A DNA stretch of 64,000 nt from Methylovorus sp. MM2. GTDB lineage: Bacteria; Pseudomonadota; Gammaproteobacteria; Burkholderiales; Methylophilaceae. The stretch is taken from the NCBI RefSeq assembly GCF_001648895.1, contig NZ_LXUF01000001.1, positions 310,001 to 374,000 on the forward strand, written 5' to 3'. This document shows, piece after piece, positions 30,400-38,712 of this stretch; position 1 is the stretch's first letter, and each line of letters starts with the position of its first letter. The position numbers and the translations under genes were made by a program. The notes below the pieces were generated by a model that worked only from the letters and a program-made list of their open reading frames with translations, ran no database searches and had not been told where the DNA came from.

Positions 30400-31566
30400 A
30401 TGCAAATGACTAATCAAAATAATAAGCCTTCTCAGCTTCAACTGATGCAGGCATTGCAGGCCGCACATCAATTTCATGCTGCGGGTCAATTTTCTGATGC
30501 AGAGCGCCTGTGTGGAGAAATATTAACTGTCTTGCCAAAACAGGCAGATGCCATTCACTTGTTGGGTGTGATGGCATTGACTGATGGCAATATCGATAAA
30601 GCAGTTAATTACTTCGAGCGCGCGATTAAGCAAAATCCAAAGAATCCGCAGTTTTATTGTAATTTGGGGTTGGCTTTTCATGAGCAAGGATTTTTATCTG
30701 AGGCTACTAACAATTATCGTAAGGCCATAACGTTGGATGCGCGATATACGGATGCCTATTACAATCTGCATGCGGTTTTGATTAACAATAAAGACTTTAG
30801 CCAATCGATTTCGTGTTTACAGCAAGTATTGAAACTTAATCCTTATGATACTGAAGCACAGCTTATGTTGGGTATATTGTTAGATTACTCAAAGCAATAT
30901 GAGCCCTCAGTTGCGTTGCTTCAAAAGCTATCGAATATTTCCCCACTCATGGATGCAAGGTTGGATGCTTGGCATTACTTCAAATCCTTAAGTCATCTCC
31001 CGAGCATTCTGGGTAGTGGGTTTGATATTTTTAAGATGGCAGTGTCTGCGGCAGATGTGAAGGGGATGGTGCTAGAGTTTGGTGTGCGTCATGGAAAATC
31101 AATTAAACAAATAGTGAAGTTGGTGGGGCAAGAAGTGCATGGATTTGATAGCTTTCAGGGTTTGCCTGAGGCATGGCATAAAGAGTCTAAAGGGAGCTAC
31201 TCTACAAAAGGATTGATACCTAAAGTTCCTCCCAAGGTCAAACTGCATGCGGGATGGTTTGATGAATCGCTCCCGAAGTTTCTTGAGAGCCACCCTGAAC
31301 CTGTCAGACTGATTAATATTGATTGTGATATCTATAGCTCAACCAAAACTGTATTAACAATACTTGCTCCGCAAATCGTCGTAGGCAGCGTTATTGTCTT
31401 CGATGAGTACATGGGTAATGAGCATTGGCGAGAAGATGAATTTAAAGCATTCCAAGAGGCGGTAAGCGAACATGGATGGCAATATGAGTATCTATGTATC
31501 AGTTTCTTTACTAAACAGGTAGTTGTTAGAATTACCGAGATCAAACCATCAATGACACTTAGCTAA
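30400..31566 (+). CDS. TPR protein fused to a TylF-like methyltransferase domain
   Basis: This 388-residue protein has about four tetratricopeptide repeats (residues about 30-170), including AVNYFERAIKQNPKNPQFYCNLGLAFHEQG. A C-terminal SAM-dependent methyltransferase-like domain follows (about 205-380). VLEFGVRHGKSI, GFDSFQGLPE, INIDCDIYSSTKTVL and VFDEYMGN resemble the TylF/macrocin O-methyltransferase family. Such fusions often occur with sugar or glycan modification genes, but none are adjacent. The start could also be ATG 30406. It has its own terminator, so it is probably transcribed alone. The substrate is unknown. Confidence 0.8.
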   Translation: MQMTNQNNKPSQLQLMQALQAAHQFHAAGQFSDAERLCGEILTVLPKQADAIHLLGVMALTDGNIDKAVNYFERAIKQNPKNPQFYCNLGLAFHEQGFLSEATNNYRKAITLDARYTDAYYNLHAVLINNKDFSQSISCLQQVLKLNPYDTEAQLMLGILLDYSKQYEPSVALLQKLSNISPLMDARLDAWHYFKSLSHLPSILGSGFDIFKMAVSAADVKGMVLEFGVRHGKSIKQIVKLVGQEVHGFDSFQGLPEAWHKESKGSYSTKGLIPKVPPKVKLHAGWFDESLPKFLESHPEPVRLINIDCDIYSSTKTVLTILAPQIVVGSVIVFDEYMGNEHWREDEFKAFQEAVSEHGWQYEYLCISFFTKQVVVRITEIKPSMTLS

Positions 31567-31588
31567 TTACTCAGATGGCTACAGTAAT

Positions 31589-31617
31589 GCAAAAAGGCAC
31601 CTATAGTGCCTTTTTGC
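31589..31617. terminator. Bidirectional terminator between the TPR-methyltransferase gene and ntrC
   Basis: GCAAAAAGGCAC (31589-31600) pairs with GTGCCTTTTTGC (31606-31617) around CTATA. A/T tracts on both strands let it serve both converging genes. ntrC stops at the very next base (31618). Confidence 0.9.
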
Positions 31618-33006
31618 TTATTCTTCAATGCTGAGTTCTTGAATTTTTCGGGTCAGGGTATTTCTACCCATGCCTAACTGATTGGCAGCTTCTATACGGC
31701 GTCCGCCTGTGTGAGAAAGCGCTCGGCTAATGAGTATCTTTTCAAACTCACGTGTGCGAGTTTCAAGTATCTGTTGTTCCCCACGGTTTAAGGCATCCAT
31801 GACTTCTGATGCGAGCGCTTCTTGCCAAGATGATGCACTGAGTGGTTTTGCGGAATCTTCTTTGAGTTCTGGTGGAAGGTCGGCGACGTCAATATTCTGG
31901 CCTGGTGCCATAACGGTGAGCCAGTGGCACACATTCTCCAGTTGGCGAACATTTCCGCTCCAACTCATGGTGGCCAGGTAACGTAACGCTGCCGCAGAGG
32001 GTTGTTTGGTTTCAACATCCAAGTCTTGTGCGCTTTGCTGTAGAAAGTGTTTCACTAACAAAGGTACATCTTCGCGGCGTTCACGTAATGGAGGTAGGCG
32101 TAAGCGGATGACATTCAAGCGATGGAATAAGTCTTCGCGGAACAAGCCAAGTTTTACCCGCTCTTCAAGATCTTGGTGCGTTGCGGCGATGATGCGTACA
32201 TTCACCTTGACTGGTTGGTGGCCGCCTACACGATAGAACTGACCATCGCATAATACGCGTAGCAGCCTTGTTTGCAGGTCAGATGGCATATCGCCGATCT
32301 CATCTAAAAACAAAGTACCGCCATCTGCTTGCTCGAATCGTCCACGTCTAGCTGCTTGAGCGCCAGTGAAAGCGCCGCGCTCATGACCGAACAGCTCAGA
32401 CTCTAACAAGTCTTTAGGAATAGCAGCTGTATTGATGGCGATGAATGTTTTATCAGCACGTGGGCTATGACGATGTAATGCACTCGCGACGAGTTCTTTG
32501 CCTGTACCTGATTCACCGTTGATGAGTACGGTTGCATGAGAGCGACTTAAACGGCCAATTGCGCGAAAGACCTCTTGCATGGCTGGCGCCTGACCTATGA
32601 TCTCAGGCGTTTCTTCTACCGAAACTGTTTCGGTAGCTTGGCGCATGCTCTCGTCCACTGCACGGCGAATCACTTCAACTGCCTGATCTACATCAAATGG
32701 TTTTGCAAGGTATTCAAACGCACCGCCTTGAAACGCAGCAACTGCGCTTTCTAAGTCCGAATAAGCGGTCATAATAATGACGGGAATATCCGGCAGACGT
32801 TCTTTCATGACTTGCAGGAAATCGAGGCCGGACCCATTGGGCATACGGATATCACTCACCACAACTTGCGGTTGGTCGTGATCCAATGCGTTGATTGCTT
32901 CGGGTACCGATGCAAAAGTTTTATATTCCAAGTCTGTGCGCGCAAGCGCCTTTTCAAATACCCAACGTATCGATTTGTCGTCGTCTATAATCCAAATTGA
33001 TTTCAT
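31618..33006 (-). CDS. glnG: Nitrogen regulation response regulator NtrC
   Basis: NtrC, when phosphorylated by NtrB, activates sigma-54 promoters of nitrogen-assimilation genes. The 462 residues have a receiver domain with phospho-acceptor Asp52 in VVSDIRMP. The AAA+ domain has Walker A GESGTGKE (164-171) and the sigma-54 contact loop GAFTGA (211-216). A Fis-type DNA-binding helix-turn-helix closes the protein ([19 protein letters not shown]). It lies 26 nt behind ntrB. Candidate NtrC sites and a sigma-54 promoter are present upstream of glnA in this window. Confidence 0.95.
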   Translation of the reverse strand: MKSIWIIDDDKSIRWVFEKALARTDLEYKTFASVPEAINALDHDQPQVVVSDIRMPNGSGLDFLQVMKERLPDIPVIIMTAYSDLESAVAAFQGGAFEYLAKPFDVDQAVEVIRRAVDESMRQATETVSVEETPEIIGQAPAMQEVFRAIGRLSRSHATVLINGESGTGKELVASALHRHSPRADKTFIAINTAAIPKDLLESELFGHERGAFTGAQAARRGRFEQADGGTLFLDEIGDMPSDLQTRLLRVLCDGQFYRVGGHQPVKVNVRIIAATHQDLEERVKLGLFREDLFHRLNVIRLRLPPLRERREDVPLLVKHFLQQSAQDLDVETKQPSAAALRYLATMSWSGNVRQLENVCHWLTVMAPGQNIDVADLPPELKEDSAKPLSASSWQEALASEVMDALNRGEQQILETRTREFEKILISRALSHTGGRRIEAANQLGMGRNTLTRKIQELSIEE

Positions 33007-33032
33007 GTTTTGCCTGTCTTGATGATGACTAC

Positions 33033-34115
33033 TTATTGTCTTGCGATATAGCCCTTCATGGCCGTTGTCTCGATGGGTAACAAGATAGTGAAGCAGGTAG
33101 AGCCTTCCTGACTATCGCACTCAATCATGCCATGGTGCTGCGTAATAAATGTTTGTGCCAGCGTTAACCCTAGCCCTGATCCACCTTCACGACCCGAGAC
33201 TAGGGGGTAGAAAATACGATCTCGGATATCGGCAGGAATGCCTGGGCCGTTATCGATAATTTGTAGTTTGATGGCAACGCGGTAACGTTTTTTTGCCAGA
33301 ACGACTTGTCGTTCTGCACGTGTCCTTAAGATAACACGTCCTTGCCCTTGCATCGCCTGAACAGCATTTCTTGCGATGTTTAATACCGCTTGAATGAGCT
33401 TTTCGCGGTCACCGATGACTTCGGGCAGGCTCGTATCATAATCCCGTTGGACCAATATTCCTTTGGGAGATTCCGCTAGCAACAAACTACGTACGCGCTC
33501 CAGTACCTCATGAATATTGGTGGGTTCATATTTTGGCATACGATGGGGGACTAATAATCGATCCATCAACGATTGCAGACGATCAGCTTCTTTGATAATG
33601 ACTTGCGTATATTCGCGCAGGTTTACCTGTGGTAACTCATGCTCAAGCAATTGTGCCGCGCCACGCAGTCCGCCTAACGGGTTGCGAATCTCATGGGCAA
33701 GATTGCGTAACAGTTCTGCATTGGCTTGCTGCTGGATGAGCATACGCTCTTCGCGTGCAATCCTTAATTGTTGATCCATCTGCTGAAACTCGAGTACCAG
33801 ACAGCTCGGCGTCATGTCGATAGGCGTGACCGTACACGTGACAGCAATGGTATTTTGCCGAATCGTAGTGATGAGGAATTCATGTTCACGAAATGGGCTA
33901 TGGTTAACGATGGCATTCTCAACGGCAGAATGCAGAATTTCGCATTCCGGGAACACTTGGGCCAAGCTCTGCCCGGTTATTTGCTTGGCGCTGATGCCGA
34001 AAAGTATCTCAGCCCCCGGGTTTGCATAGGCCACGTTACGTAATTCATCGAGAACGATAACGGCAGTAGCGAGATGTTCAAGACCTGCGAATGATGAGGG
34101 GATGTTCTGAGCCAT
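33033..34115 (-). CDS. glnL: Nitrogen regulation sensor kinase NtrB
   Basis: NtrB phosphorylates and dephosphorylates NtrC under control of the PII protein. The 360-residue soluble kinase has an N-terminal PAS domain (about 8-110). The HisKA box has His141 in LLRNLAHEIRNPLGG. The HATPase domain shows N-box NIARNAVQAM, DNGPGIP and GSGLGLTLAQ. There are no membrane segments, as expected for NtrB. It precedes ntrC on the same strand; the DUF4124 gene lies upstream at 34155-34658 and glnA farther up. Confidence 0.94.
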   Translation of the reverse strand: MAQNIPSSFAGLEHLATAVIVLDELRNVAYANPGAEILFGISAKQITGQSLAQVFPECEILHSAVENAIVNHSPFREHEFLITTIRQNTIAVTCTVTPIDMTPSCLVLEFQQMDQQLRIAREERMLIQQQANAELLRNLAHEIRNPLGGLRGAAQLLEHELPQVNLREYTQVIIKEADRLQSLMDRLLVPHRMPKYEPTNIHEVLERVRSLLLAESPKGILVQRDYDTSLPEVIGDREKLIQAVLNIARNAVQAMQGQGRVILRTRAERQVVLAKKRYRVAIKLQIIDNGPGIPADIRDRIFYPLVSGREGGSGLGLTLAQTFITQHHGMIECDSQEGSTCFTILLPIETTAMKGYIARQ

Positions 34116-34154
34116 AATTCTGGATAAGCAAAAGCTAGGCCAGACGAGCGTATG

Positions 34155-34658
34155 TTATCTGGTGGAATCTAGCTCTTTTTGCAGCAATTGCACATTCTTC
34201 TCATGCGAGGATACTTCGTTTTTCAATCGCTCGAGATTATCTTCATACTTGGCGATTTTGCCAGACTCTCTCACGTTGGATGCACGATATACACCGGCGT
34301 TGGCTTGGTTCTCGGCGTAGGTTTTTCTTGATTCTTCCAGTGCCAGTTTCTCTGTGGCCAATTCATCTTGCAATATTTGTTTGCGTTTATTGTCCCGCAG
34401 GTTTTGTGTCTGTTTGTCTACACGTGGGAAATCTGATGGCGTCGGTGTGCGTACGCGATTACTCGGTTGAGCTTTTGAGTCACTGGCTGGTGAATCGCCA
34501 ATCAATAAAAGTTTACAGTTCTTATAAGCCGCTTTTGTTTTGCTATCTGCAAAAGCAGGTTGCCCTGCATCATCAAAACATTTATAGATGTCTGCTGCAA
34601 ATATGAGCTGGCTCGTGAAAAGATAGGCGGCAAAGACAATCAGTAACGTTATTTTCAT
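34155..34658 (-). CDS. Exported DUF4124-domain protein with coiled coil
   Basis: This 167-residue protein has a signal peptide (cleavage after IFA, about residue 21). A short DUF4124-like segment, DIYKCFDDAGQPAFADSKT, has a typical aromatic-Cys pattern. A long charged coiled coil (about 90-165) ends the protein. It should be periplasmic. It sits between glnA and ntrB on the same strand. Similar small DUF4124 genes lie beside glnA-ntrBC in related betaproteobacteria, but no function is known. Confidence 0.8.
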   Translation of the reverse strand: MKITLLIVFAAYLFTSQLIFAADIYKCFDDAGQPAFADSKTKAAYKNCKLLLIGDSPASDSKAQPSNRVRTPTPSDFPRVDKQTQNLRDNKRKQILQDELATEKLALEESRKTYAENQANAGVYRASNVRESGKIAKYEDNLERLKNEVSSHEKNVQLLQKELDSTR

Positions 34659-34736
34659 GATTGGAGTGTAGTTGAGAATATAAGTGCAGGCAACGCGTGG
34701 TGACGATATTTGGTTAATTTGGGAGCATATGCAAAT

Positions 34737-34763
34737 AAAAAGGCGGGCAATGCCCGCCTTTTT
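34737..34763 (-). terminator. Terminator behind glnA
   Basis: AAAAAGGCGGGC (34737-34748) and GCCCGCCTTTTT (34752-34763) form a 12-bp GC-rich stem around AAT. Read on the minus strand the stem ends in a T run. It lies 20 bp beyond the glnA stop, so most glnA transcripts should end before the DUF4124-ntrBC genes. Confidence 0.9.
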
Positions 34764-34783
34764 AAAGTATCAATCCAGCAGTA

Positions 34784-36193
34784 TTAGATACTGTAGTACA
34801 TGCTGAACTCAATTGGATGCGGTGTTTGACGCAGTTTTGTCACTTCATCCATCTTAAGGTCGATGTAGCTGCTGATCCAGTCTTCAGAGAACACACCACC
34901 GCGAGTCAAGAACTCGTGGTCTTTTTCGAGCGCTTCTAATGCTTGCTCGAGTGAAGATGCCACTGTTGGAATCGCTGCATCTTCTTCTGGCGGAAGATGG
35001 TACAAGTCTTTAGTTGCAGGCTCACCTGGGTGAATCTTGTTCTGAACGCCATCAAGACCTGCCATCAGCAATGCGCTGAATGCCAAGTATGGGTTAGCTG
35101 TAGGATCTGGGAAGCGTGCTTCAACACGACGTGCCTTATCAGAGTGAACGAAAGGAATACGAATAGAAGCAGAACGGTTCTTGGCAGAGTAAGCCAACTT
35201 AACTGGAGCCTCAAAGCCTGGAACCAGACGTTTGTATGAGTTAGTGCCAGGGTTGGTGATCGCATTCAACGCACGTGCGTGCTTGATGATACCGCCGATG
35301 TAGTACAGTGCAAATTCGCTCAGGCCAGCGTAGCCGTTACCTGCGAACAGGTTCTTGCCATCTTTCCATACGGATTGGTGAACGTGCATACCTGAACCGT
35401 TATCGCCAAACATTGGCTTAGGCATGAAAGTCGCTGTTTTTCCGTAAGCATGTGCAGTGTTCTGTACAACGTATTTCAGGATCTGAGTCCAGTCAGCACG
35501 TTTTGTTAAAGTGCTGAATTGTGTACCGATCTCACATTGACCAGCAGTTGCTACTTCATGGTGATGAACTTCAACAGGCACGCCCATCGCTTCAAGTGTC
35601 AGGCTCATTGCTGAACGGATGTCTTGCAATGAATCGACTGGTGGCACTGGGAAGTAACCGCCTTTGATACCAGGACGGTGACCGGTATTGCCGCCTTCGA
35701 ACTTCTCGCTAGATGCCCATGCGGCTTCTTCTGAGTTGATCTTTACTGAGCTACCGCTCATGTCAACTGACCAGTTGATTGAGTCGAAGATGAAGAATTC
35801 TGGCTCTGGGCCAAAGTAAGCCGTATCGCCCAAGCCGCTTGACTTCAAGTAAGCCTCAGCGCGTTTTGCCAAGCTGCGTGGGCAACGGTCATAACCTTTG
35901 CCATCAGTAGGGTCAACCACGTCACAGCTTAAGATCAGGGTTGGCTCGTCCATGAATGGATCGATGTTTGCAGTATCTGCATCTGGCATCAATTGCATGT
36001 CTGAAGCTTGAATGCCTTTCCAGCCAGCGATGGATGAACCATCAAATGCGTGGCCTTCAGTGAATTTTTCTTCATTGAAAGCTGAGATTGGTACTGTAAC
36101 GTGTTGTTCTTTACCACGGGTATCAGTGAAACGGAAATCAACGAATTTAATATCGTTTTCTTTCACCAGTTTCATTACGTCGGCGACCGCCAT
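34784..36193 (-). CDS. glnA: Glutamine synthetase type I
   Basis: GlnA makes glutamine from glutamate, ammonia and ATP and forms dodecamers. The 469 residues carry the beta-grasp domain with [20 protein letters not shown], the ATP-binding [16 protein letters not shown] and [13 protein letters not shown] with the NRSASIRIP loop. The adenylylation tyrosine is Tyr398 in [10 protein letters not shown], so activity is probably controlled by GlnE-type adenylylation. Upstream are a sigma-54 type promoter and two phased NtrC-like sites, and downstream a strong terminator. Confidence 0.97.
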   Translation of the reverse strand: MAVADVMKLVKENDIKFVDFRFTDTRGKEQHVTVPISAFNEEKFTEGHAFDGSSIAGWKGIQASDMQLMPDADTANIDPFMDEPTLILSCDVVDPTDGKGYDRCPRSLAKRAEAYLKSSGLGDTAYFGPEPEFFIFDSINWSVDMSGSSVKINSEEAAWASSEKFEGGNTGHRPGIKGGYFPVPPVDSLQDIRSAMSLTLEAMGVPVEVHHHEVATAGQCEIGTQFSTLTKRADWTQILKYVVQNTAHAYGKTATFMPKPMFGDNGSGMHVHQSVWKDGKNLFAGNGYAGLSEFALYYIGGIIKHARALNAITNPGTNSYKRLVPGFEAPVKLAYSAKNRSASIRIPFVHSDKARRVEARFPDPTANPYLAFSALLMAGLDGVQNKIHPGEPATKDLYHLPPEEDAAIPTVASSLEQALEALEKDHEFLTRGGVFSEDWISSYIDLKMDEVTKLRQTPHPIEFSMYYSI

Positions 36194-36244
36194 TTGATTC
36201 TCCTAAATGCAGTTTAGAATTAATAAAATAAGACACGTTGAACT

Positions 36245-36260
36245 AGCAGGAAACGTGCCC
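36245..36260 (-). promoter_or_regulatory. Sigma-54 promoter of glnA
   Basis: Read on the minus strand, GGGCAC-N5-CTGCT (36260 to 36245) has the invariant GG (-24) and GC (-12) with correct spacing, compared with the consensus TGGCAC-N5-TTGCW. The expected start is near 36234, giving a leader of about 40 nt to the glnA ATG at 36193. Confidence 0.72.
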
Positions 36261-36320
36261 GCAGGGAAAAGCTGGATTCTCATTTTTACACATAAGGTTA
36301 GAAAAGAGAATACTGATTGA

Positions 36321-36368
36321 CGCACCAAAAAAGAGCCATCGAAAAGATGTTGGCCTTGTTATGGTGCA
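36321..36368 (-). promoter_or_regulatory. Two NtrC-like enhancer sites upstream of glnA
   Basis: A CGCACCA half-site (36321-36327) and a TGGTGCA half-site (36362-36368) each match one arm of the NtrC consensus TGCACYANNNTGGTGCA. Taken as 17-bp sites (36321-36337 and 36352-36368) their centres are 31 bp apart, about three helical turns. They lie at about -95 and -126 from the predicted sigma-54 start. The other arms are degenerate. Confidence 0.5.
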
Positions 36369-36438
36369 TATAGGCGATTGTGCAGATTTATCGCTATACT
36401 CTGCAATCATCCTACATATATTACTAAAAGGATAGGTC

Positions 36439-36894
36439 ATGGAAACCTTAACTAAAATATTACAAAAAGCGAAGCAACGTGCTGAGGAAAATAACCTTCC
36501 CTACGCGGGGGCATTGACTCCGCAAGAAGCTCAACAGGTATTGGATTTAACAAAATCGGCCCGTCTTGTTGATGTACGGAGTCGTGCAGAGATGGAGTTG
36601 GTCGGACGGATTCCACAGGCAACCAGTATCGAATGGGCATTTTATCCCGGGTGGGAGCCTAATCAGGATTTTGCTGCGCATCTTGAAATGCAGCTTGATC
36701 GTGAATCGCTGGTGATGTTTATTTGCCGCACTGGTGGGCGCTCACACAACGCTGCAGCGCTTGCCAACAAGCTTGGCTTCACTGAAGCGTATAACGTACT
36801 TGAAGGTTTTGAAGGCGCTGCTGACCCTGTTACCAAGCAACGTGGCAATATTAATGGCTGGAAAGTCGCCTCACTGCCGTGGACGCACGGATAA
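36439..36894 (+). CDS. Rhodanese-like domain protein
   Basis: This 151-residue single-domain rhodanese has a persulfide-forming Cys96 in FICRTGGRS. The CH2A-like LVDVRSRAEMELVGRIPQA segment lies near 43-62. Proteins of this family transfer or carry sulfane sulfur; the acceptor here is not known. It diverges from glnA, and aroE starts 2 nt after its stop, so rhodanese-aroE-mtgA are probably cotranscribed. AAAGGA upstream of the ATG at 36439 is a good ribosome binding site. Confidence 0.88.
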   Translation: METLTKILQKAKQRAEENNLPYAGALTPQEAQQVLDLTKSARLVDVRSRAEMELVGRIPQATSIEWAFYPGWEPNQDFAAHLEMQLDRESLVMFICRTGGRSHNAAALANKLGFTEAYNVLEGFEGAADPVTKQRGNINGWKVASLPWTHG

Positions 36895-36896
36895 CA

Positions 36897-37721
36897 ATGT
36901 CCAGCAGGTTTGCAGTGATTGGTAACCCAATCGAACATAGTAAATCACCGATAATCCATCATGCATTTGCCACGCAGATGGGTATCGAGGTCGATTATGG
37001 GCGTGTGTTATCTCCCCTTGATAGGTTTGTAGAGACAGTTCAAACCATGCGTTTGGAAGGTTATCGAGGTGCGAATGTGACTGTACCGTTTAAGCTTGAA
37101 GCTTTTAATCTTGCTAACCAACTCACCGAACGCGCGCACGATGCTGGTGCAGTCAATACATTAGTTTTTTATGAAAATGGGATTGCTGGCGATAATACTG
37201 ATGGTATCGGGCTTGTTCGTGATATCCAGCAGAACCTGAAGATCGATATCAAGGATAAACGCGTGCTTTTGATTGGCGCCGGCGGCGCAGCGGAGGGTGT
37301 TTTGCATCCTGTGCTTGAGCAACAGCCCAAGCTTTTGGTGATTACCAATCGTACGTTGGATAAAGCATTGAATATGGTGAAAAAGGTTGAAGATAAAGAA
37401 AGTTTACGCTTTGTATCTGTGAATGCGCATGCATTTGAAGATATCGCGAGTCATTCTTTTGATATTGTCATCAATGCGACTTCGTCTGGCTTAAGCGATT
37501 CTGAATTGCCTTTACCGCCTAGCATCTTTGCCCAACAAGCATTGGCCTATGACATGATGTATGGGCGTGAAACCCCGTTTATCCGTTTTGCAAAGCGGCA
37601 TGGTGCTGGGTTGGTTGCCGATGGCTTGGGCATGTTGGTCGAGCAGGCAGCAGAGGCATTTTATCTATGGCATGGCGTCATGCCTAAAACTGCCCCTGTG
37701 ATTGCTAGCTTACGCTCATGA
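36897..37721 (+). CDS. aroE: Shikimate dehydrogenase
   Basis: AroE reduces 3-dehydroshikimate to shikimate with NADPH. The 274 residues begin MSSRFAVIGNPIEHSKSPI. Catalytic Lys66 lies in NVTVPFK and the partner Asp near 103 in GDNTDGIG. The NADP-binding VLLIGAGGAAEG and a TNRT motif are present. The ATG at 36897 is used because it gives the normal N-terminus. The open frame from 36879 overlaps the rhodanese gene. The stop overlaps the mtgA ATG (ATGA). Confidence 0.95.
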   Translation: MSSRFAVIGNPIEHSKSPIIHHAFATQMGIEVDYGRVLSPLDRFVETVQTMRLEGYRGANVTVPFKLEAFNLANQLTERAHDAGAVNTLVFYENGIAGDNTDGIGLVRDIQQNLKIDIKDKRVLLIGAGGAAEGVLHPVLEQQPKLLVITNRTLDKALNMVKKVEDKESLRFVSVNAHAFEDIASHSFDIVINATSSGLSDSELPLPPSIFAQQALAYDMMYGRETPFIRFAKRHGAGLVADGLGMLVEQAAEAFYLWHGVMPKTAPVIASLRS

Positions 37722-38410
37722 CATTCAAACAATTCCTGCTGCGCGGCATACTGGCCTTTATCGTCCTGATTATCTTGTATCAACTTTGGATATTCCTGCA
37801 TATCTGTTGGTGGGTGAACCATAACCCCTCATCGAGTGCATTTATGCAGGATCGATTGGAGATTCTGCAGGAAGATAATCCAAATGTTGAATTGAAGCAT
37901 CAGTGGGTCGAGTATAAAAAGATATCAATCAATTTAAAAAGAGCCGTAATAGCTTCAGAAGATTCAAAATTCATAGACCATGAAGGTTTTGATTGGGACG
38001 GTATTCAAAAAGCGTATGAGAAGAACATGAAAAAAGGCAAGATCGTGGCTGGCGGCTCTACCATTAGCCAGCAACTTGCAAAGAACCTGTTTCTCTCGAC
38101 CAAGCGCACGCCTTGGCGCAAGCTGCAAGAAGCTGCTATCACGTTGATGCTGGAGCAGATGATGAGCAAACGCCGCATCTATGAGATTTACCTAAATGTC
38201 ATCGAGTGGGGCAACGGTGTCTTTGGGGCCGAAGCAGCGGCAAGGCATTATTTCCGCACAAGTGCTAGCGGGCTTGATGCATCTCAGGCTGCTAAATTGG
38301 CAGCGATGATTCCCAACCCAAGGTTTTACGATAAACATCAAACTGCGCGCGGGTTAGCCAGAAAAACTGGCATTATTCAGGTGCGGATGAATCAGGTGAC
38401 TGTTCCCTGA
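37718..38410 (+). CDS. mtgA: Monofunctional peptidoglycan transglycosylase
   Basis: MtgA polymerises lipid II glycan chains without a transpeptidase domain. The 230 residues have one N-terminal transmembrane helix (about 8-30). The glycosyltransferase 51 motifs are EDSKFIDHEGFDWDGI with the catalytic Glu, GGSTISQQLAKNLF, and RRIYEIYLNVIEWGNGVFGAEAA. It overlaps aroE by ATGA, an order common in betaproteobacteria. The window thus encodes two GT51 enzymes (also mrcA). Confidence 0.95.
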   Translation: MTFKQFLLRGILAFIVLIILYQLWIFLHICWWVNHNPSSSAFMQDRLEILQEDNPNVELKHQWVEYKKISINLKRAVIASEDSKFIDHEGFDWDGIQKAYEKNMKKGKIVAGGSTISQQLAKNLFLSTKRTPWRKLQEAAITLMLEQMMSKRRIYEIYLNVIEWGNGVFGAEAAARHYFRTSASGLDASQAAKLAAMIPNPRFYDKHQTARGLARKTGIIQVRMNQVTVP

Positions 38411-38414
38411 TTGA

Positions 38415-38651
38415 CTAACTATCTTCAGCTTGGGTGACCAACGCCGCCAGTTTGCGGGCAATTGGGGCAACGATGGTGATAGCAGGGAATGCAATGACCC
38501 AAGCAGTTGCAAATGCATGCATCCAATGATAGAAAAATGCGGCATTTAGCCCGATGAGCAGAGCAGTTAAAACGCCTGACATAATAAATGCCATGAGCAT
38601 GGACATAAAAAATGCAAAGGCTAGATGCGCATATTTCTTAGGTAATTTCAT
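38415..38651 (-). CDS. DUF2798 small membrane protein
   Basis: This 78-residue protein has two transmembrane helices (about 9-33 and 45-65) and matches the DUF2798 pattern: an MKLPKKYA start, a helix with FMSMLMAFIMSG, and WVIAFPAITIVAPIARKL. Its function is unknown. It converges with mtgA, 4 bp apart, and stands alone behind uvrA on the minus strand. Confidence 0.8.
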   Translation of the reverse strand: MKLPKKYAHLAFAFFMSMLMAFIMSGVLTALLIGLNAAFFYHWMHAFATAWVIAFPAITIVAPIARKLAALVTQAEDS

Positions 38652-38712
38652 CGTACTATTCCAGCTAAATTTTAAATTCAGACGAAGTGTTAAATTTCAA
38701 CTCCGCTAAGTA

